Shown one piece after another: positions 11,101-22,683 of a stretch of DNA of 64,000 nucleotides. This DNA comes from Thamnocephalis sphaerospora (taxonomy: Eukaryota; Zoopagomycota; Zoopagomycetes; Zoopagales; Sigmoideomycetaceae): NCBI GenBank assembly GCA_003614735.1, contig KZ992427.1, forward strand, positions 1-64,000, given 5' to 3'. A model generated the notes under the pieces. It did no database searches and was not told the DNA's origin. It was given only the letters and a program-made list of their open reading frames with translations. A program made the translations under genes and the position numbers. Positions within the stretch are counted from its first letter, which is position 1. Each line of letters starts with the position of its first letter.

Positions 11101-14100
11101 GTGTCTATGACACAGGGCAGTTAGCTTTCATTAGTCACGGGTGTCTGTCGGCATAATGGGCACCACATACTCTGATATGTATGCTCAGCACGGCCAAACA
11201 GAGAGTGTGTGCCAGCGCGATTGGTAAAGCGCACCAGCAAGTTGACAAGTGCACACCGCTTTTCCGCACCCGTCTCCACTATAGAAAGGATGTGAGCTAC
11301 TTGGTTTGCACAGCGTAGGCACTGCACTGATGGTATCAAGCTACCTTGGCTGACACAATGTGCCACGCGGTCGGCCAGCATTGACCAAAGCCATTCAACA
11401 GCGGGCTAGCGGCAAAGCATTAAAACACTGACGTTTTGACCTCCGCTCCATACACCCGTACTTGCCGTGATGGGATTAATGTTGCCAAGCAGGTTTCGCA
11501 CTAGCTCTTGCTCAATGACGCTCAATGCAACAGGGAGCTGATCTCGAACAAAGATATCGGGCAGCGCCAAAAGTTCAATGCTAACCAGACTCTTCGCGTC
11601 TGTCCAGGTACGTAGTGACTGTAGCCGTGCCTCCTTCTCCCGCAAGTCTACATCGTGTTGGCTGAGCTTGGCGCATGTGGGTGCTGCACAGATATAGACT
11701 TACTCGGACTTTTTAGCAGCTCATTCCAAACACGGAATCCATACTCATTTGCCGGGCTGCAAGTTGGTGGAAGTATCGTAGCCATTATGTCGCTGACGAC
11801 AGTAGAGAAATACTGAGCACGCAAGTGATGTAGCCATTGAGCTCAACTGGTGCTTCTAATCAGCATACTAGCCTCCACACACCTTTGGTACGTTTTCTCC
11901 AAGGGCATGTAGCAGAGCCACCCAAGCTTCGGCCGCGGCCACCTGTACCTGATCTACACGGTCTCGAAGACTGTATGCCAATCACGAAAAATGCGTGAGC
12001 ATCAGTTTACATCGCCACACTGCTACCGGTCCAGTAACCTACCACGTAATGATCGGGCGCTGAATTAGCTGCACGCAGCGCTCCGTGTTGATATGGTCTT
12101 CGAGCGAAAAATTGTAAATGAGCATCCTACCGCGCAAAACACCTAGTCAGCACTAAGAGAGCAAATGCCATAGCATACCATGCTAAAATACATGCTACTT
12201 ACCTCCATGCACGCAGTGCTTCCGTGCGCATAGCACTCTTTTTAGAATTGAACGAGCCCTGCAAACTAGGGTGTCAGCAGCACGCTAAACTCCACTACTT
12301 GATGGCAACATACTTCAAGGATTCGTAGTATATTCTGCACCAGTGGCTTCCCATGCAGTTTAGTTCCGAATAAACCTGCCAAAATGCCCAAAATCCGCGG
12401 CAACTGTACGTCCGACGGCGCAAACACGTCCTCCACGCCATCTGTCAGCCAAGTGGACGCACTACGAACTGACATCTGCGTAGTAGGTTCGAGCATTAGT
12501 GTATGGAAAACGCACAAGGTGTAAACGACTGCATGGCGCGAACCAGTTTGCAGCGAACGAGGCCTACCTCAAGTGCTGCGTCCACAAGCCTGGGATTCTC
12601 GGAAAAATGGACCGCCGCTGCCATGAGCAAGTTTTCGGCATGGGCGCGCAAAAACGACTCTCGAGATGCAATGCTCGAGAGCACTACGGGCAGCCAAATT
12701 GATGCCAGCTGGCAAAGCTTCTTAGGGCTGCGATCCAGCAGGTGATTGATGGCCTATGGGTAGGTGTCAAACACATTAGATGGCCACTGGCTTTGTTTTG
12801 AGCTGCAAAAGCGCACTTGCCGTAAAGGTTTCGACGCGGCGGCCAACCGATTTTGGCGTGGCAGCCAACAGTTCCATCATCCGATGCACAACCGTCTCGG
12901 TTACAGGATCGGTCACGGAACTGGACAGGCGCTGCATGATAAGCATGCGCAGACATGCACTAACTACGCCCTATTGTGATGTATTAGCTAGCGCCGAAAA
13001 TTGCCCAGAGCGCCATTTTCCATTACCTTGTTGTTGACTGCACAGAAACGCTGTGCAAAAGCAGACATCAAATCATTCAGGCGGTTGACTACCAAAGATG
13101 CGTGCAAAATCGTAAGCCATACGTTACAGTTTGCATGACACGTCGCTGACCTACCAGGCAATAGCGAGACTATTTTTGCATGAAAAAATATACTTCCGAG
13201 GCAACGAATAGCGGCACGCAAGCTAGGAAACACGCAACAACATGTTAGCGGAAAGTTCAGATATGTCCATACAAAGCGACAAACATACGCCATAGGACTT
13301 TCACCACTCGACAGTTCATGCTCAATCGATGCCAGTACATCGGTCAAATAGCTTTGAAGCAGAAACAGCTGCTCGCCAAGCTCTGTGGCTGATATCTGGC
13401 TCAGCCGAGTTGCCAGCTCGCTGAGAACACGTGCTCGACGATACGCTTCAGTGTCAAGAGAAGCTTGTGCAGCCGCTTTCAAAAGCTCTGGCCAGGATCG
13501 CTGTTCCGGATCCTCGAACGATGTGAATAGTGCCGATGGTGAAGCAGCAGAGTCTCCATCTTCTGACATTTCGTCGTAGACGCAACTGGCATTTGACGCG
13601 CGTTTTGCACGCTCATGAGTAGACGGAAACAAGGGCGATGGCGCCTTCAAAATGGTCTTTGGCGGACCACGCGCCGACAGGATACGCGACCGCTCCGGTG
13701 TTGACTGGCACGATCCGACTGTTTCCAGGTTAAACACCACCGCCTTACGCCGCTGTGTAGACGGCGATGCCTCAGGTTGTTCGGGACACAGCAGTGTTTT
13801 TTCCGGCTGTTCATCGCTTTGAATTTTGATGATATGCACCGGCGGTGCGGAGGGCGGCGTTTTGAGAACCGTATCCGACGGTACGCGCTGCTCAACGTCC
13901 GCAGCAGAAGCAGGGTCGTCCAATGTTGCAGTCGGTGGGGAAATGCGCCTTTTGCGACTGATCCCGTCGTTAGCGTTAGGTGTGCTGCGCGTTGTCGTGT
14001 CAGCAACATGCGCCGGCGCAGCAGAGTCCACTGCTGGTTTCGTTGACTCGGGCGGCGATAGTGGCAGCAGTGGCACATTCTTCTTCGCGTCCAGCAGACT

Positions 14101-14247
14101 GTTCTGAGGCGATTCCGGCTTTACAACAGTAGATTGTTGTGAGCGGCGCTTCGCCTTTTTCGCATTCTTCTTGCGTTTCTTTGCGCGCGCGCCACCGGCC
14201 TGGTCAGAGACAGACGCCGACTGCTGCGGCTGCGGCTGCAAGGTCAT
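8185..14247 (-). CDS. RIF1: Rif1-like telomere/replication-timing protein (multi-exon)
   Basis: A large minus-strand gene starting at ATG 14247-14245. Exons read with confidence: 14247..13289, 13222..13155, 13088..13027, 12970..12821, 12753..12568, 12475..12314; many more follow down to about 8805..8344 and 8275..8185. The N-terminal 320 residues are basic then Pro/Ser-rich. After that comes an all-helical HEAT-like array with the Rif1_N hallmarks SKKSAMRTEALRAWRMLI, NEYGFRVWNELLKSP and EAWVALLHALG. The C-terminal exons are Thr/Pro-rich and end LLLLHERLLRLAGNVTRALVE. Rif1 proteins bind telomeres or origins and recruit PP1 to control replication timing and end protection. I did not see a certain RVxF/SILK PP1 site because the middle exons were not all resolved. 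The last junction fits only if the acceptor is TTAG at 8277-8276. Identity rests on the conserved N-terminal motif set. Confidence 0.7.
12754..12820 (-). other. GC-AG intron in the Rif1-like gene
   Basis: On the minus strand the exon ends ...ACCTTTACG and is followed by GCAAGTGCG; the acceptor is CCCATAG|GCC. Both flanking exons are phase 0 and the chain of neighbouring exons (62, 150, 186 and 162 nt) stays in frame. Reading through instead gives a stop shortly after. Confidence 0.75.
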
Positions 14248-14558
14248 GACGAGTTTGTAGCGCAAACGCAGGTGGCTGCGACAAAACAGACAACAAGAGC
14301 GCAGGCAGTGCCTGACAAAAGTGAGGCAAAGTGGCACATTGCGCTGCTGTGCACGCTTCCTCGCCGCCCAAATGCCGCCGCTCGTGCTGCAACACGCGCC
14401 GCATCATTCTTCTGGCCAACGACAACATGAACACACACGCGCCCCTATTCAGTAAAGCATGCACTTTTTGTACGGCTTCTCGTAGCCGCCTTGCTTTTTA
14501 CTAGGCCTAAACGTGGACAAGGGTCCGCGCAAGAACGCGATCACGCGTAGTTTCAAGC

Positions 14559-15078
14559 CTACTCCTTGGCCTGCTGCCGCTTGAGCTCCTCCTCCAGCAC
14601 TTTGAGCCGCGCCATGAAGCTAGTAGGATCCTGCTTGCTCTGCTGGGCAAGCGCCTCTTCCTCGGCCTTGGTGGCAGCGCGCTGGCGGTTGTATTCGCGC
14701 TGAATCGTCTGGGCGCGTGCAATCTACATCCAACGTAATTCAAAATGTACGCGCATTAATAGGGCACTACAGCAGTAGCCGCGATCGTAGTAGCATTACG
14801 ATAGCAGCAGCGCAATGCCACTGCTATTGACCACCAGTGCGCCGGCTGTGTTTGCACCTGCTAGTATCTGCCACCCCCAGGCTCACCTCCTTGCTGCGTG
14901 TCAGACATTCATAGTAGTCCTCTACCTGCAGCGTGCAGTCCTCTGGGCATTCAGCCTGAGCATAGCACTTGCGGAACTCTTGCCACATGGGATAGCAGCG
15001 GCCGTGACCTGTGCATCCGGCAGCAGCATAGCCGACACGTTAGCGCGTCGCCATGCTCGCGCGACAACCGTGCGACAT
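14559..15078 (-). CDS. NDUFS5: NADH dehydrogenase iron-sulfur protein 5 (complex I 15 kDa subunit)
   Basis: Well-supported exons are 15008..14887 and 14723..14559. They encode GHGRCYPMWQEFRKCYAQ, then ECPEDCTLQVEDYYECL, then a coiled C-terminus IARAQTIQREYNRQ...KRQQAKE. The twin CX9C arrangement and the GRCYP(F/M)WQEF and VEDY(Y/F)ECL signatures are those of NDUFS5, a small intermembrane-space accessory subunit of respiratory complex I, oxidised and imported by the Mia40 pathway. The first exon is tiny: ATG at 15078 followed by SH and a GTTGTC donor would join in frame to give MSHGHGRCYP, with GCTAAC as branch site, but this donor is weak and another first exon is possible. Its presence says the organism has a proton-pumping complex I. 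Confidence 0.85.
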
Positions 15079-15677
15079 GTCCACTCAACGCTGTCGCGCG
15101 CATACGATCATTCCGTTGACATTCACGTCTCGAGACTACAGCTGCAGCTGCTGTTATGCCCCTTTGGCTGCTCTACCAACACCCGACACGCTCTGGACCC
15201 CACGTACCGCTGTAGAGACCATATCCGGACGCCATGTGATGTGGTGTGCCGTGAAAACAAGTGAGAATGTAGCACGCGTCGAGGCGGGATTCGAGACGCA
15301 AACAGGACGACGCGTCGGCAAAGAGCAGAGGCGCTGGGCGGACGAAACAGACGGGCGATCTTGCCGGTGGTGATGACGATCGGTATTGGAGGCGCTGTTG
15401 TGTTTTGTAGGCCAAGTGGCGACCGGATGTTTGCTATATTCGCCGCAACTGACCTGCAACTGCCAGTTTACAATCTAATTCGCCTTGCACAGAATGCACC
15501 ACCAATGTCGCGCAGACGCACTTGACGTCAAACAGGGATGCACGGCTAGGCGGGTATGCATCGCGTTTATTCGTCTCCGAGATGCGGAGAGACCGGAGAA
15601 CACAGCAGCAAAAGCTCCGATGTTGGCAGAAGCCGGGACGACAACGGGCGCCGTGTGCTGAACACACCAACAGCCGC
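15079..15677. other. Spacer between NDUFS5 and RPL13
   Basis: About 600 bp holding the 3' end of the RPL13 transcript and the promoter of NDUFS5. Open frames here have no protein-like content. No RNA gene or repeat was noticed. Confidence 0.4.
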
Positions 15678-16577
15678 TTATTTCTTGCCAGCCTTGTTGG
15701 CCTCGGCCTCAGCCTTAGCCTTGGCACGCTTGTCGATGGCACCGGCATAGCGCGCGGCAGCACGAACGGTGCGCAGGGTGAAGTAGGCACGAGTGTTCTT
15801 CTCCTCCTCAGTCACAGCGCGAGCCTTCTCCTGCTTGAACGGAGTGGTAATCGGCAGGACCGGGGTGGTCAGCTGCTTGGCAGCCTTCAGGTCCTCAGCC
15901 TAAGCAACAAAGAGACCAGTGGAGTGTCAGCAATGGACGGGCTAGTCAAAGGTACACGCCACAACGTTTCGACACTATCGTCCGACTACAGGAGGCATCG
16001 ACGACGAAAGCCACGCTGTACCGCCCACTCGTCCATAGATCAAGACGCTTACCGAGGCATCACCCTTCTTCGGCTGGTTCTTGCGGCGCGGGAACACCAC
16101 AAGGCGGGCATGGTAGGCCTTGAGACGGTGGACGTTGCGCTTCAGCGACTCCTCCGAGCGGTTCTTGCGACGGTGGTCGACGGCAATGCCAACGGAGCGA
16201 GCGTACGCGCGGGAGATACCAGCAGCCTAAGTAGACATGGAGCACGCAAAGCGGTAAGTGGTCGTTCTAGCCCAAAGTCCATCCATCTGTCCGCACCACT
16301 CCACGACGTCGCTACAGTAGATGCCAGACACACGCACCTTCAGTTCATCGTGGGTGAAGCCCTTGCCAGCACGCAGCTTGGTGTTGTACTTCAGGGTCGG
16401 GCAGTGCACAGCCGGGCGCAGCTGACCGTCCACGGGGCGCGGAGCAATCAGAGCAGCCTTGCGAGCGCGCTGCTGGCGGCGGCGCAGCTTCCGGCCGGGC
16501 TGGTCGAACCACGTCTTAACGCGGCGCTGCCAGTCCTTGTGGAAGTGGATGTTTTGCAACTGGTTGTTGTGCTTCAT
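15678..16577 (-). CDS. RPL13: 60S ribosomal protein eL13
   Basis: Model: complement(15678..15899, 16053..16226, 16338..16577), 636 nt giving 211 aa, the normal length for eL13. It begins [20 protein letters not shown] and contains [36 protein letters not shown] and [20 protein letters not shown], all diagnostic of eL13; the C-terminus is Lys/Ala-rich. It is a structural protein of the large cytosolic subunit. Both introns have GT-AG ends and exons are phase 0, so each exon is a whole number of codons. It faces away from RPS16 across a 1.4 kb spacer with CATCCATCC clusters; one more such cluster (about 16278-16297) lies in its first intron. Confidence 0.97.
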
Positions 16578-17953
16578 GGCTACATTGCGTCCACAAACGT
16601 TGGATAAACGGCGGTTCCGACAGCGCCGCAGCAATAGCAGACAGCCGCAAGTGTCAGACAATATGACGAGCCGCAAGAAAGAGCAAGTGGTACCGTAGCA
16701 CACTGACGTTAGCAACAAGAATCGCGTGTATACATTCAACGCTGCCCCCATTCACACGCACTAGCCCCGATCGCCGCCAGACCATGGTCGTCCGCGCAAG
16801 AAACATTCGGGCCACGCGTGCGTCGCGCTACAGGCCGCAAATGCCCGCTGCTCAACGGCCTGCTGCGTCCTGCCGCCGCCGCAAACCCAATGACGCCGAC
16901 AAAGCTGGACGCGCCGCCGCCACCGCCACCACCAGCGTCTCGGCCCCGGCCACGCTAAAGCCGAGCGTTTCGTCTGATTCCTTGGTGGTCGGCCGGCTGC
17001 ACATGTCGGCGCATACAGCCTCCTCGGGTCCGCGACGCCAGACTCGCATCCTCCGCGCAGCCATCCATCCATACAGCCATGCATCCATCCGCCATCTCGC
17101 ATATCCATCCATCTGCTGCCGCCTGCATGTTGGCCGGCCAGCACCTACCGGCTGTGGATGCGTGTCCTGACCCGCTTTCAGCTAATCCAGAGGGTTGGAT
17201 GGGGTGCGAAGAGGAGGCAGCAAGAGCTGTGGCGGAAGTGTGCTCGCTGAGGTTACTGCAAAAGACTAGTCACGTGATTTAGAGAGTTAGCAAATGCCGC
17301 AGAGTCCTTTGGCCACTAAGATACCAGTTGCACTGGCGACCACCCACTCACCACGCCCACTTTGCGCTGTGTGGCGCTGCTGCCGGTGGTGGTGTCTGAG
17401 TGGCAGCAGAGAGAGAGAGGCGCCGTCCACACCCCCCGCCGAAGGGTCTCCTCCTCTTCCCACCTAACACTTCCACGCCATCTACGCTGCGGAAGCATCC
17501 ATCCACCAGGTGGGCCGCCGCGCTGTTACGCGAACGGGAGCATGCATCCATCCATCCGCGCATCCATCTACGGACAAATGGCTGCTTGGCCGGCTGCGCG
17601 TCAATGGATATCGGTGTTTTCTGGATGGTGCGGCGGCACTGTGAGAGTCGTGCATGGGCGCCCGCACACCGCGCAAGCAGACAGCAACACGGGCGACTGT
17701 CGCTGCTGCCACCACGTCGTTGTGTAGCCGACACATGGACACTGACGCGACCGTGCGTCTGTGGCAAATGGACGCACGGAATGCGACGCGACGGTGAATG
17801 CAGCGGCTGTCGACTGTGTTGCTGGCTGTGGGCGGAATCCCGGCGGGGCTAGTGCGACAGAGCATTGCGACTAGGCTACTACGTATTATGGCGGGGAATC
17901 TAACGCGGGCCTTGGTCAATCTCTTGCGTCATTTGCAATGCGCCATAGGCAAC
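16578..17953. promoter_or_regulatory. Shared divergent promoter region of RPL13 and RPS16 with CATCCATCC clusters
   Basis: The spacer between two outward-facing ribosomal protein genes. It carries at least five CATC/ATCC tetranucleotide clusters: 17060-17076, 17080-17094, 17101-17115, 17494-17507 and 17541-17570. Two of them contain the string ATGCATCCATCC followed by CGC or CCGC. The same string type occurs upstream of EF-1alpha. Frames here are open only because the repeat lacks stops. Likely a bidirectional regulatory region; the binding factor is unknown. Confidence 0.6.
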
Positions 17954-18607
17954 ATGGAAGCCGTCCAGACTTTTGGTCGCAAGGTGGGTGTTGTGCACCA
18001 TCGACCGAGATGATGACATCTTGGCCCCAAATGCTTACACCACCTTTGTTGCTGTTGTTGCCGAGTAGAAGACCGCCACCGCGGTCGCTCACTGCAAGCG
18101 CGGTAACGGCATGATCCGCGTCAACGGCTCGCCGATTGAGCTGGTTGAGCCGGAGATCCTCCGCTACAAGGTCTACGAGCCGGTGCTCATCCTCGGCGAG
18201 GAGCGGTTCCGCAACCTGGACATCCGCGTCCGCGTCAAGGGTGGTGGCCACACCTCGCAGGTCTACGGTGCGTTGTCTCTGCTGGGACGCTAAGTGTGGC
18301 TAGCGCGTGTGCTTACCTTGTTGCCGTCACCAGCGATCCGCCAGGCTATTGCCAAGGCCATCGTCGCCTTCTACCAGAAGTGTAAGTACAGACCGTCGCG
18401 ATTGGCGTAGTGCTGAGCCGGCGTGCTGATGACTGTGAATTGTTGTGCGTGCGCGCTACAGTCGTCGATGAGGCCGCCAAGAAGGAAATCAAGGACATCC
18501 TCACCACCTACGACCGTAACCTGCTGGTCGCTGACCCGCGTCGTTGCGAGCCGAAGAAGTTTGGCGGTCCGGGCGCTCGCGCTCGCTACCAGAAGTCGTA
18601 CCGTTAA
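17954..18607 (+). CDS. RPS16: 40S ribosomal protein uS9 (RPS16)
   Basis: Model: join(17954..17983, 18069..18267, 18334..18381, 18462..18607), 423 nt giving 140 aa, the usual length. Landmarks: [68 protein letters not shown] and the invariant C-terminal QKSYR that reaches the decoding site. Exon 1 is only 30 nt (ten codons). All introns are short GT-AG with phase kept. Structural protein of the small cytosolic subunit. Confidence 0.97.
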
Positions 18608-18799
18608 TCGGTTACGGCGCCTTTTGCGGCTGGCCTGTTGGCGACATGCAGCCTTGTCTGGCCGACGTTGTCCGGCGCGACATGCATTGGTCCTGCGATC
18701 TGGTCGTCATGTGTATGTCGCCTGCGCTGTTCGTTTGCGCACCGTCATAAACTGGAGCTCTTTTCCAGCTAGTCTACTGTCAACTTGCAAAGATTAATG

Positions 18800-18867
<68 letters not shown>

Positions 18868-18927
18868 ATGTGTGCTTATTATGACAGAGTACTGAAAGAA
18901 AACAACAAACTACCTCAATCACGCATT
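18608..18927. other. Short spacer with TG microsatellite between RPS16 and the ZRSR2-like gene
   Basis: 320 bp between a stop and the next start on the same strand. It contains the 64 bp TG tract listed separately and no recognisable gene. Confidence 0.5.
18801..18864. repeat. (TG)32 microsatellite
   Basis: A perfect 64 bp TG tract, the longest simple repeat in the window, ending about 60 bp before the start codon of the ZRSR2-like gene. It extends an apparent Cys-Val open frame that is an artefact. Confidence 0.97.
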
Positions 18928-21500
18928 ATGACCAACACTACGGCACGACAATCGCGCCTGCCTGAAGCAGAACCTTGCTGGACGCCAGCCTCGCCATCTC
19001 TACGGCCGGTAGATAGCATGGAGAACGTAGTGGACGAAAGCGTTGGCCACAGTGAGCATGACGACAGCACGGAAATCGTGCTTCTTTCTGCGGCTAGTTT
19101 GCTGCGTGTCAGTCCATCAACGGCAGAAGCAGCAGTATATGGTGAACAGGCGTCTGCGGTCCCTGCAGCTCAGGCAGTGCAAAGCAGGCCTCTTTCTCGC
19201 AGACAGTTTCGACATTCGTGTAAACTGGCTCGACGTCGTGCGGCGCGCCAAAAGGCAGCACAGAAACGGCGAGCCATCAGCAAAGAAAGCGCCGCCCAAG
19301 TAACAGACGCCATGTTGGAACAGAGAAAGAAAGAAGCAGGCAAGTCTGCCTTGGACAAAGGCCAACAGTTGGTGGGTGCTGACAAGTGCGCTTTTAATTG
19401 AGCAGAAGAACGAGCTATTCAAAAACGCAAAGAAACGGAGGAATAGTATGTATCGGTCGACTGGACAGAAGCGCACATGAGTACGAGCATGTGCGCTGTA
19501 TTGCTGACAATTTGCATCTACCCACTGCTGCACCAGTGAGCGACAGAAAAGGCTTTGGGAGGAGCGCGAGCGCAAAATCAAACAAGAGAATATGGCCAAG
19601 ATTGCTCTAAAGGAGGCAGAGCGACGACGAGAAGAGTTGATGGAGGCAAGCACATTTGGCGTGACAAGTCATACGCGGGCCATCGTTAACATTAGACGTT
19701 ACGGCGAATAGTCCAGCTGGAACCGTACGCTAGCCAATATGATTGCGCAAAAAATGGGTCCGGTTGCTGTACCGCATCAGGCGCCTGTTTTCGTGCGTAC
19801 TGGCAATAGCAACGCCAAATACCAGCAAAACCAGCGGCTAATGCACTCGATATCACTTGTACAGATGACTAGCAGCGGGCGCGGCACTGTCGGCTCATTT
19901 GTACCGGGATTTGCAGTCCCTGTGTCCTCTACTGGCACTTCCCAATCTTTGGCTGCAATGCAAGGTCTACAATTGTCCAGTACATCCGTGCACGGCATTA
20001 CTGCTGCTCATGCAAACCAGGTGAGCCAACATTGATGAGGAATCTACGGCGACATCAACAACTGCCAAGGCGCACTTACATTCCCCATGCATATCTGCAG
20101 CGCACCGAACCATGCTTTAGCTATGCTCGCACAGCAGCATGTAGATTTGGCACGTCGTGCACGTGCCGCCACCCGCCTGCACCACTTGCTTCCAAGACGC
20201 TCTTGATTCGCAATTTATTCAATGTGGATCGTCGCACACTGCCTGCCGACCTCGATGACGCCTTAGAGGTGGGTACACCGTTCTACAATCATATTGCTGT
20301 CATTTCCGAGACTGTTTTGCTTGCTGCCAGCCACTGAGTCAGCTGTGTATCCCTTTTGCTTGCTACTGGCGGCCATGCATGCTGCGCGCATCGGCAACGC
20401 TATCGAAATTTTCCTTAATGATTTGCTTTGCTGTCCATGCATTGTTGCGTGCACCACTACACCTTGCGACGCTGCCGCTCTTATAGCACGATGACGACGA
20501 GGAAGAACAGCGTTACGCCGCCTTTTTCAGCGATATGATGATAGAGTTTGCAAAATTTGGCACTATCGTACAGTTCAAGGTAACATGCTGTACATGGCCA
20601 ACGGAAAACACCTCGCTGATTGCTTGACTCAATGGGACAGGTGTGTCGCAACGAAGCAACACATTTGCGCGGCAACATGTACATTCAGTATGCGGCGGAA
20701 ACTGAGGCAGCAACAGCAGTACGCAGCACACGTGGTCGCTGGTATGCCAGCAAGCGGCTCCTTCCGGAACTAGTGGACATCTCCAACTGGCGAGAGGCAG
20801 TGTGCGGTGGGTTTGCTAGCGACATAGATGCACGTACAGCAGGCTAACCACGGGTAATTCAGGCATGTTTGAGCGCGCTGTTGCCGGTAAGGGAGGTGGT
20901 GGCTGCACTAAAGGAGCAGCATGCAATTTGTTGCATGTCTACCAAAACCCTGGCGGTGCATATCAGCCGGCTCTTGCACCGCCGCCGATATCGATACCAC
21001 AGCAGACTACTGCCGCGGCCAGCGAGCACCAGCAGAATCAAGTGATAGGAAACAATGGTGACAGTTCGGCCACGTTGAACAATCGTCGTGGACACCAAGA
21101 GCAGGCATACCGACGACCCCACAGTCGCACGCGAAGCCGAGGCAGACTTGGCAGCCGAGAACGCGAACACGCGTCTCGCGATCGCCGCAGTCGTAGTCCG
21201 TATCGGCGAACACGCGACGAAGCAAGAGATTATCATAGCCAACGTAGTGTGGGCAATGAGGGCAGCAGCGATAGACGGACACACCAACGTCACGCCTATG
21301 CAAAACGAGAGTACCAGCATCATCGCAATAGCCGAGACTCGCGGCGCCAGCACAGCCGGTATGGCGCCGACGACGACGACGACGGCGACGACAATGGCCG
21401 CAGCCATGCCGGTGGGGATGGTACACATCGGCGGTCGCGACCTCAACGCCGACGACAAGATCGCAGCCGCTCGCGTGAGCACACTCGAAGCCGCGAATGA
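18928..21500 (+). CDS. ZRSR2: ZRSR2/Urp-like U2AF35-related splicing factor
   Basis: Model: join(18928..19375, 19406..19445, 19537..19645, 19712..20020, 20101..20268, 20487..20579, 20641..20806, 20863..21500), 656 aa, in frame. Order of parts: disordered N-terminus; basic coiled coil (RLWEERERKIKQENMAKIAL, then ERRREEL); first C3H1 zinc finger CFSYARTAACRFGTSCTCRH (CX8CX5CX3H); UHM-type RRM beginning KTLLIRNLF, with an acidic helix and GNMYIQY as RNP1; the SNWREAVCG stretch; second C3H1 finger ending GCTKGAACNLLHVYQNPGG; and an RS/RE-rich tail. This zinc finger-RRM-zinc finger-RS order is diagnostic of the U2AF1-related family that recognises 3' splice sites, in other organisms also of U12-type introns. 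The second finger is unusual, with 14 rather than 8 residues between its first two Cys. Exon 3 may instead end at 19660. Confidence 0.88.
19646..19711 (+). other. Probable GC-AG intron in the ZRSR2-like gene
   Basis: The donor reads GGAG|GCAAGC and the acceptor AATAG|TCC, with GTTAAC as branch site. A GT donor 15 nt downstream (GTGACA at 19661) would also keep frame, adding five residues, so this case is weaker than the other GC introns. Confidence 0.5.
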
Positions 21501-21663
21501 CGCGCAAAACACAATAGATCGGATATGCAATCCTCCAAAATTGCCGTAGATGTTGATGTTTATAAATTCGTTTACGAGAGACGGGACTACTTGATGTCGC
21601 CGTAGTCCTGCACACAGATGTGTACGGACAGGCCCCACCAGCACGGTAGTGTCGCGGCTCCGT

Positions 21664-22683
21664 CTAGGAAACGTAAAGTTTCTTCTCAAGCTTGCGCACT
21701 GCAGCACCATCCAGCACCAGCACATCGCGCTGCAGCATCCGGTAGACGTCCATCTCGTCCGCCAGCGTGCACTCCACCGACTGCAGGTTCCGCGCAGCCT
21801 TCTCCAGATTTGAGTCAATTGTCGAGCGGCCGGTAACGAAAAGCAGAGACGAATCCTGCCAAAGGTGACGATGCAATATCGCGTTCAGATCGCGCGTCTT
21901 GAGCGTCTCAAGGCGTAGCGCATCCACCACCACCAGCTGGTCCTGCTGATACTTGGTGGAAAGCGCCGACCGCAGCGCGGCCAACTGCACCTTGTGCTGC
22001 AGGTTCGTGCTGTGGTCGCGTGGCTTGGGACCAAATACCGTGGCACCTAGCGGCGATAATTTGCCAAATCAGCACCCGTCGCACTCGCGCTTCATACAGA
22101 GCGACGGTCTAGCTTACCTCCGCGGAACTGCGGTGCACGGTAAGTGCCGACACGCGCCATACCACGGCCCTTTTGCGGCGCCGCCTTGCGCGTGGTGCCG
22201 CGAATGTCGCTAATGCCCTTGGTGGCAGCAGTGCCCTGGCGCATGCCATCCCGCTGCCAGATCACGGCACGATGCATCAGATCGACGCGCAGCGGGCCTG
22301 CAAACACGCGGCTGTTGAGCGTCTGGATACCGATGGGCTGGCTAGTCTGAAAGTCGCGCATCCAGGCCTGCACAGTTTTCGAGAAGGGCGACTTGAACAG
22401 TGCTTCACAGCGTGGTGCCTGAGCGGCTGCAGCAGCCACCGCGGTCAAACGCGTTTCTTCGGAATAGGGCACTGCCGGCGCGCCAGCCGGTTGAGCTTCC
22501 GTCTCTGCACTGGCGGGCGACGTGCTTAGCGCGCGCGCAAGCATCAAAGGCTACGCGTCGTCGTCGATTCGGGCGCGTGAGCAGCGCCGATCGCAACACT
22601 GTGTCGCGGCGTCACCGTCCGCCACTTACCGCACGCTTGGGGGCCGCCAGGCCGCGCAGCAGCGTAACACGCAGCAGCGACAT
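21664..22683 (-). CDS. MRPL4: Mitochondrial large-subunit ribosomal protein uL4m
   Basis: Model: complement(21664..22046, 22118..22550, 22630..22683), 870 nt giving 289 aa. Exon 1 (18 codons, MSLLRVTLLRGLAAPKRA) is an Arg-rich amphipathic presequence without acids, typical for matrix import. The body shows the L4 signatures VFAGPLRVDLMHRAVIWQ, GTAATKGISDIRGTTRKAAP and QKGRGMARVGTYRAPQFRGG, i.e. the extended loop that lines the exit tunnel, then GPKPRDHSTNLQHKVQLAALR. Bacterial L4 has the same order without the presequence. Introns are GT-AG with frame kept. It follows EF-1alpha on the same strand by about 540 bp. Confidence 0.92.

Noticed and set aside
15281-15296. tRNA-like GGATTCGAGAC string
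   Set aside because: Resembles a T-loop but no acceptor stem or anticodon arm could be folded around it.
15522-16607. 361-codon plus-strand open frame
   Set aside because: Antisense to RPL13 exons and introns; no protein-like content.
16852-17112. Asp-Gly-Trp-Met repeat peptide (minus strand)
   Set aside because: Translation of the ATCC/GGAT simple repeat in the ribosomal promoter; not a gene.
18802-18927. Cys-Val repeat N-terminus on the ZRSR2-like frame
   Set aside because: Translation of the TG microsatellite; the real start is ATG 18928.
20859-21818. 319-codon minus-strand open frame
   Set aside because: Antisense to the RS domain of the ZRSR2-like gene; the Arg/Ser codons on the plus strand produce Ala/Val/Cys strings on the other.
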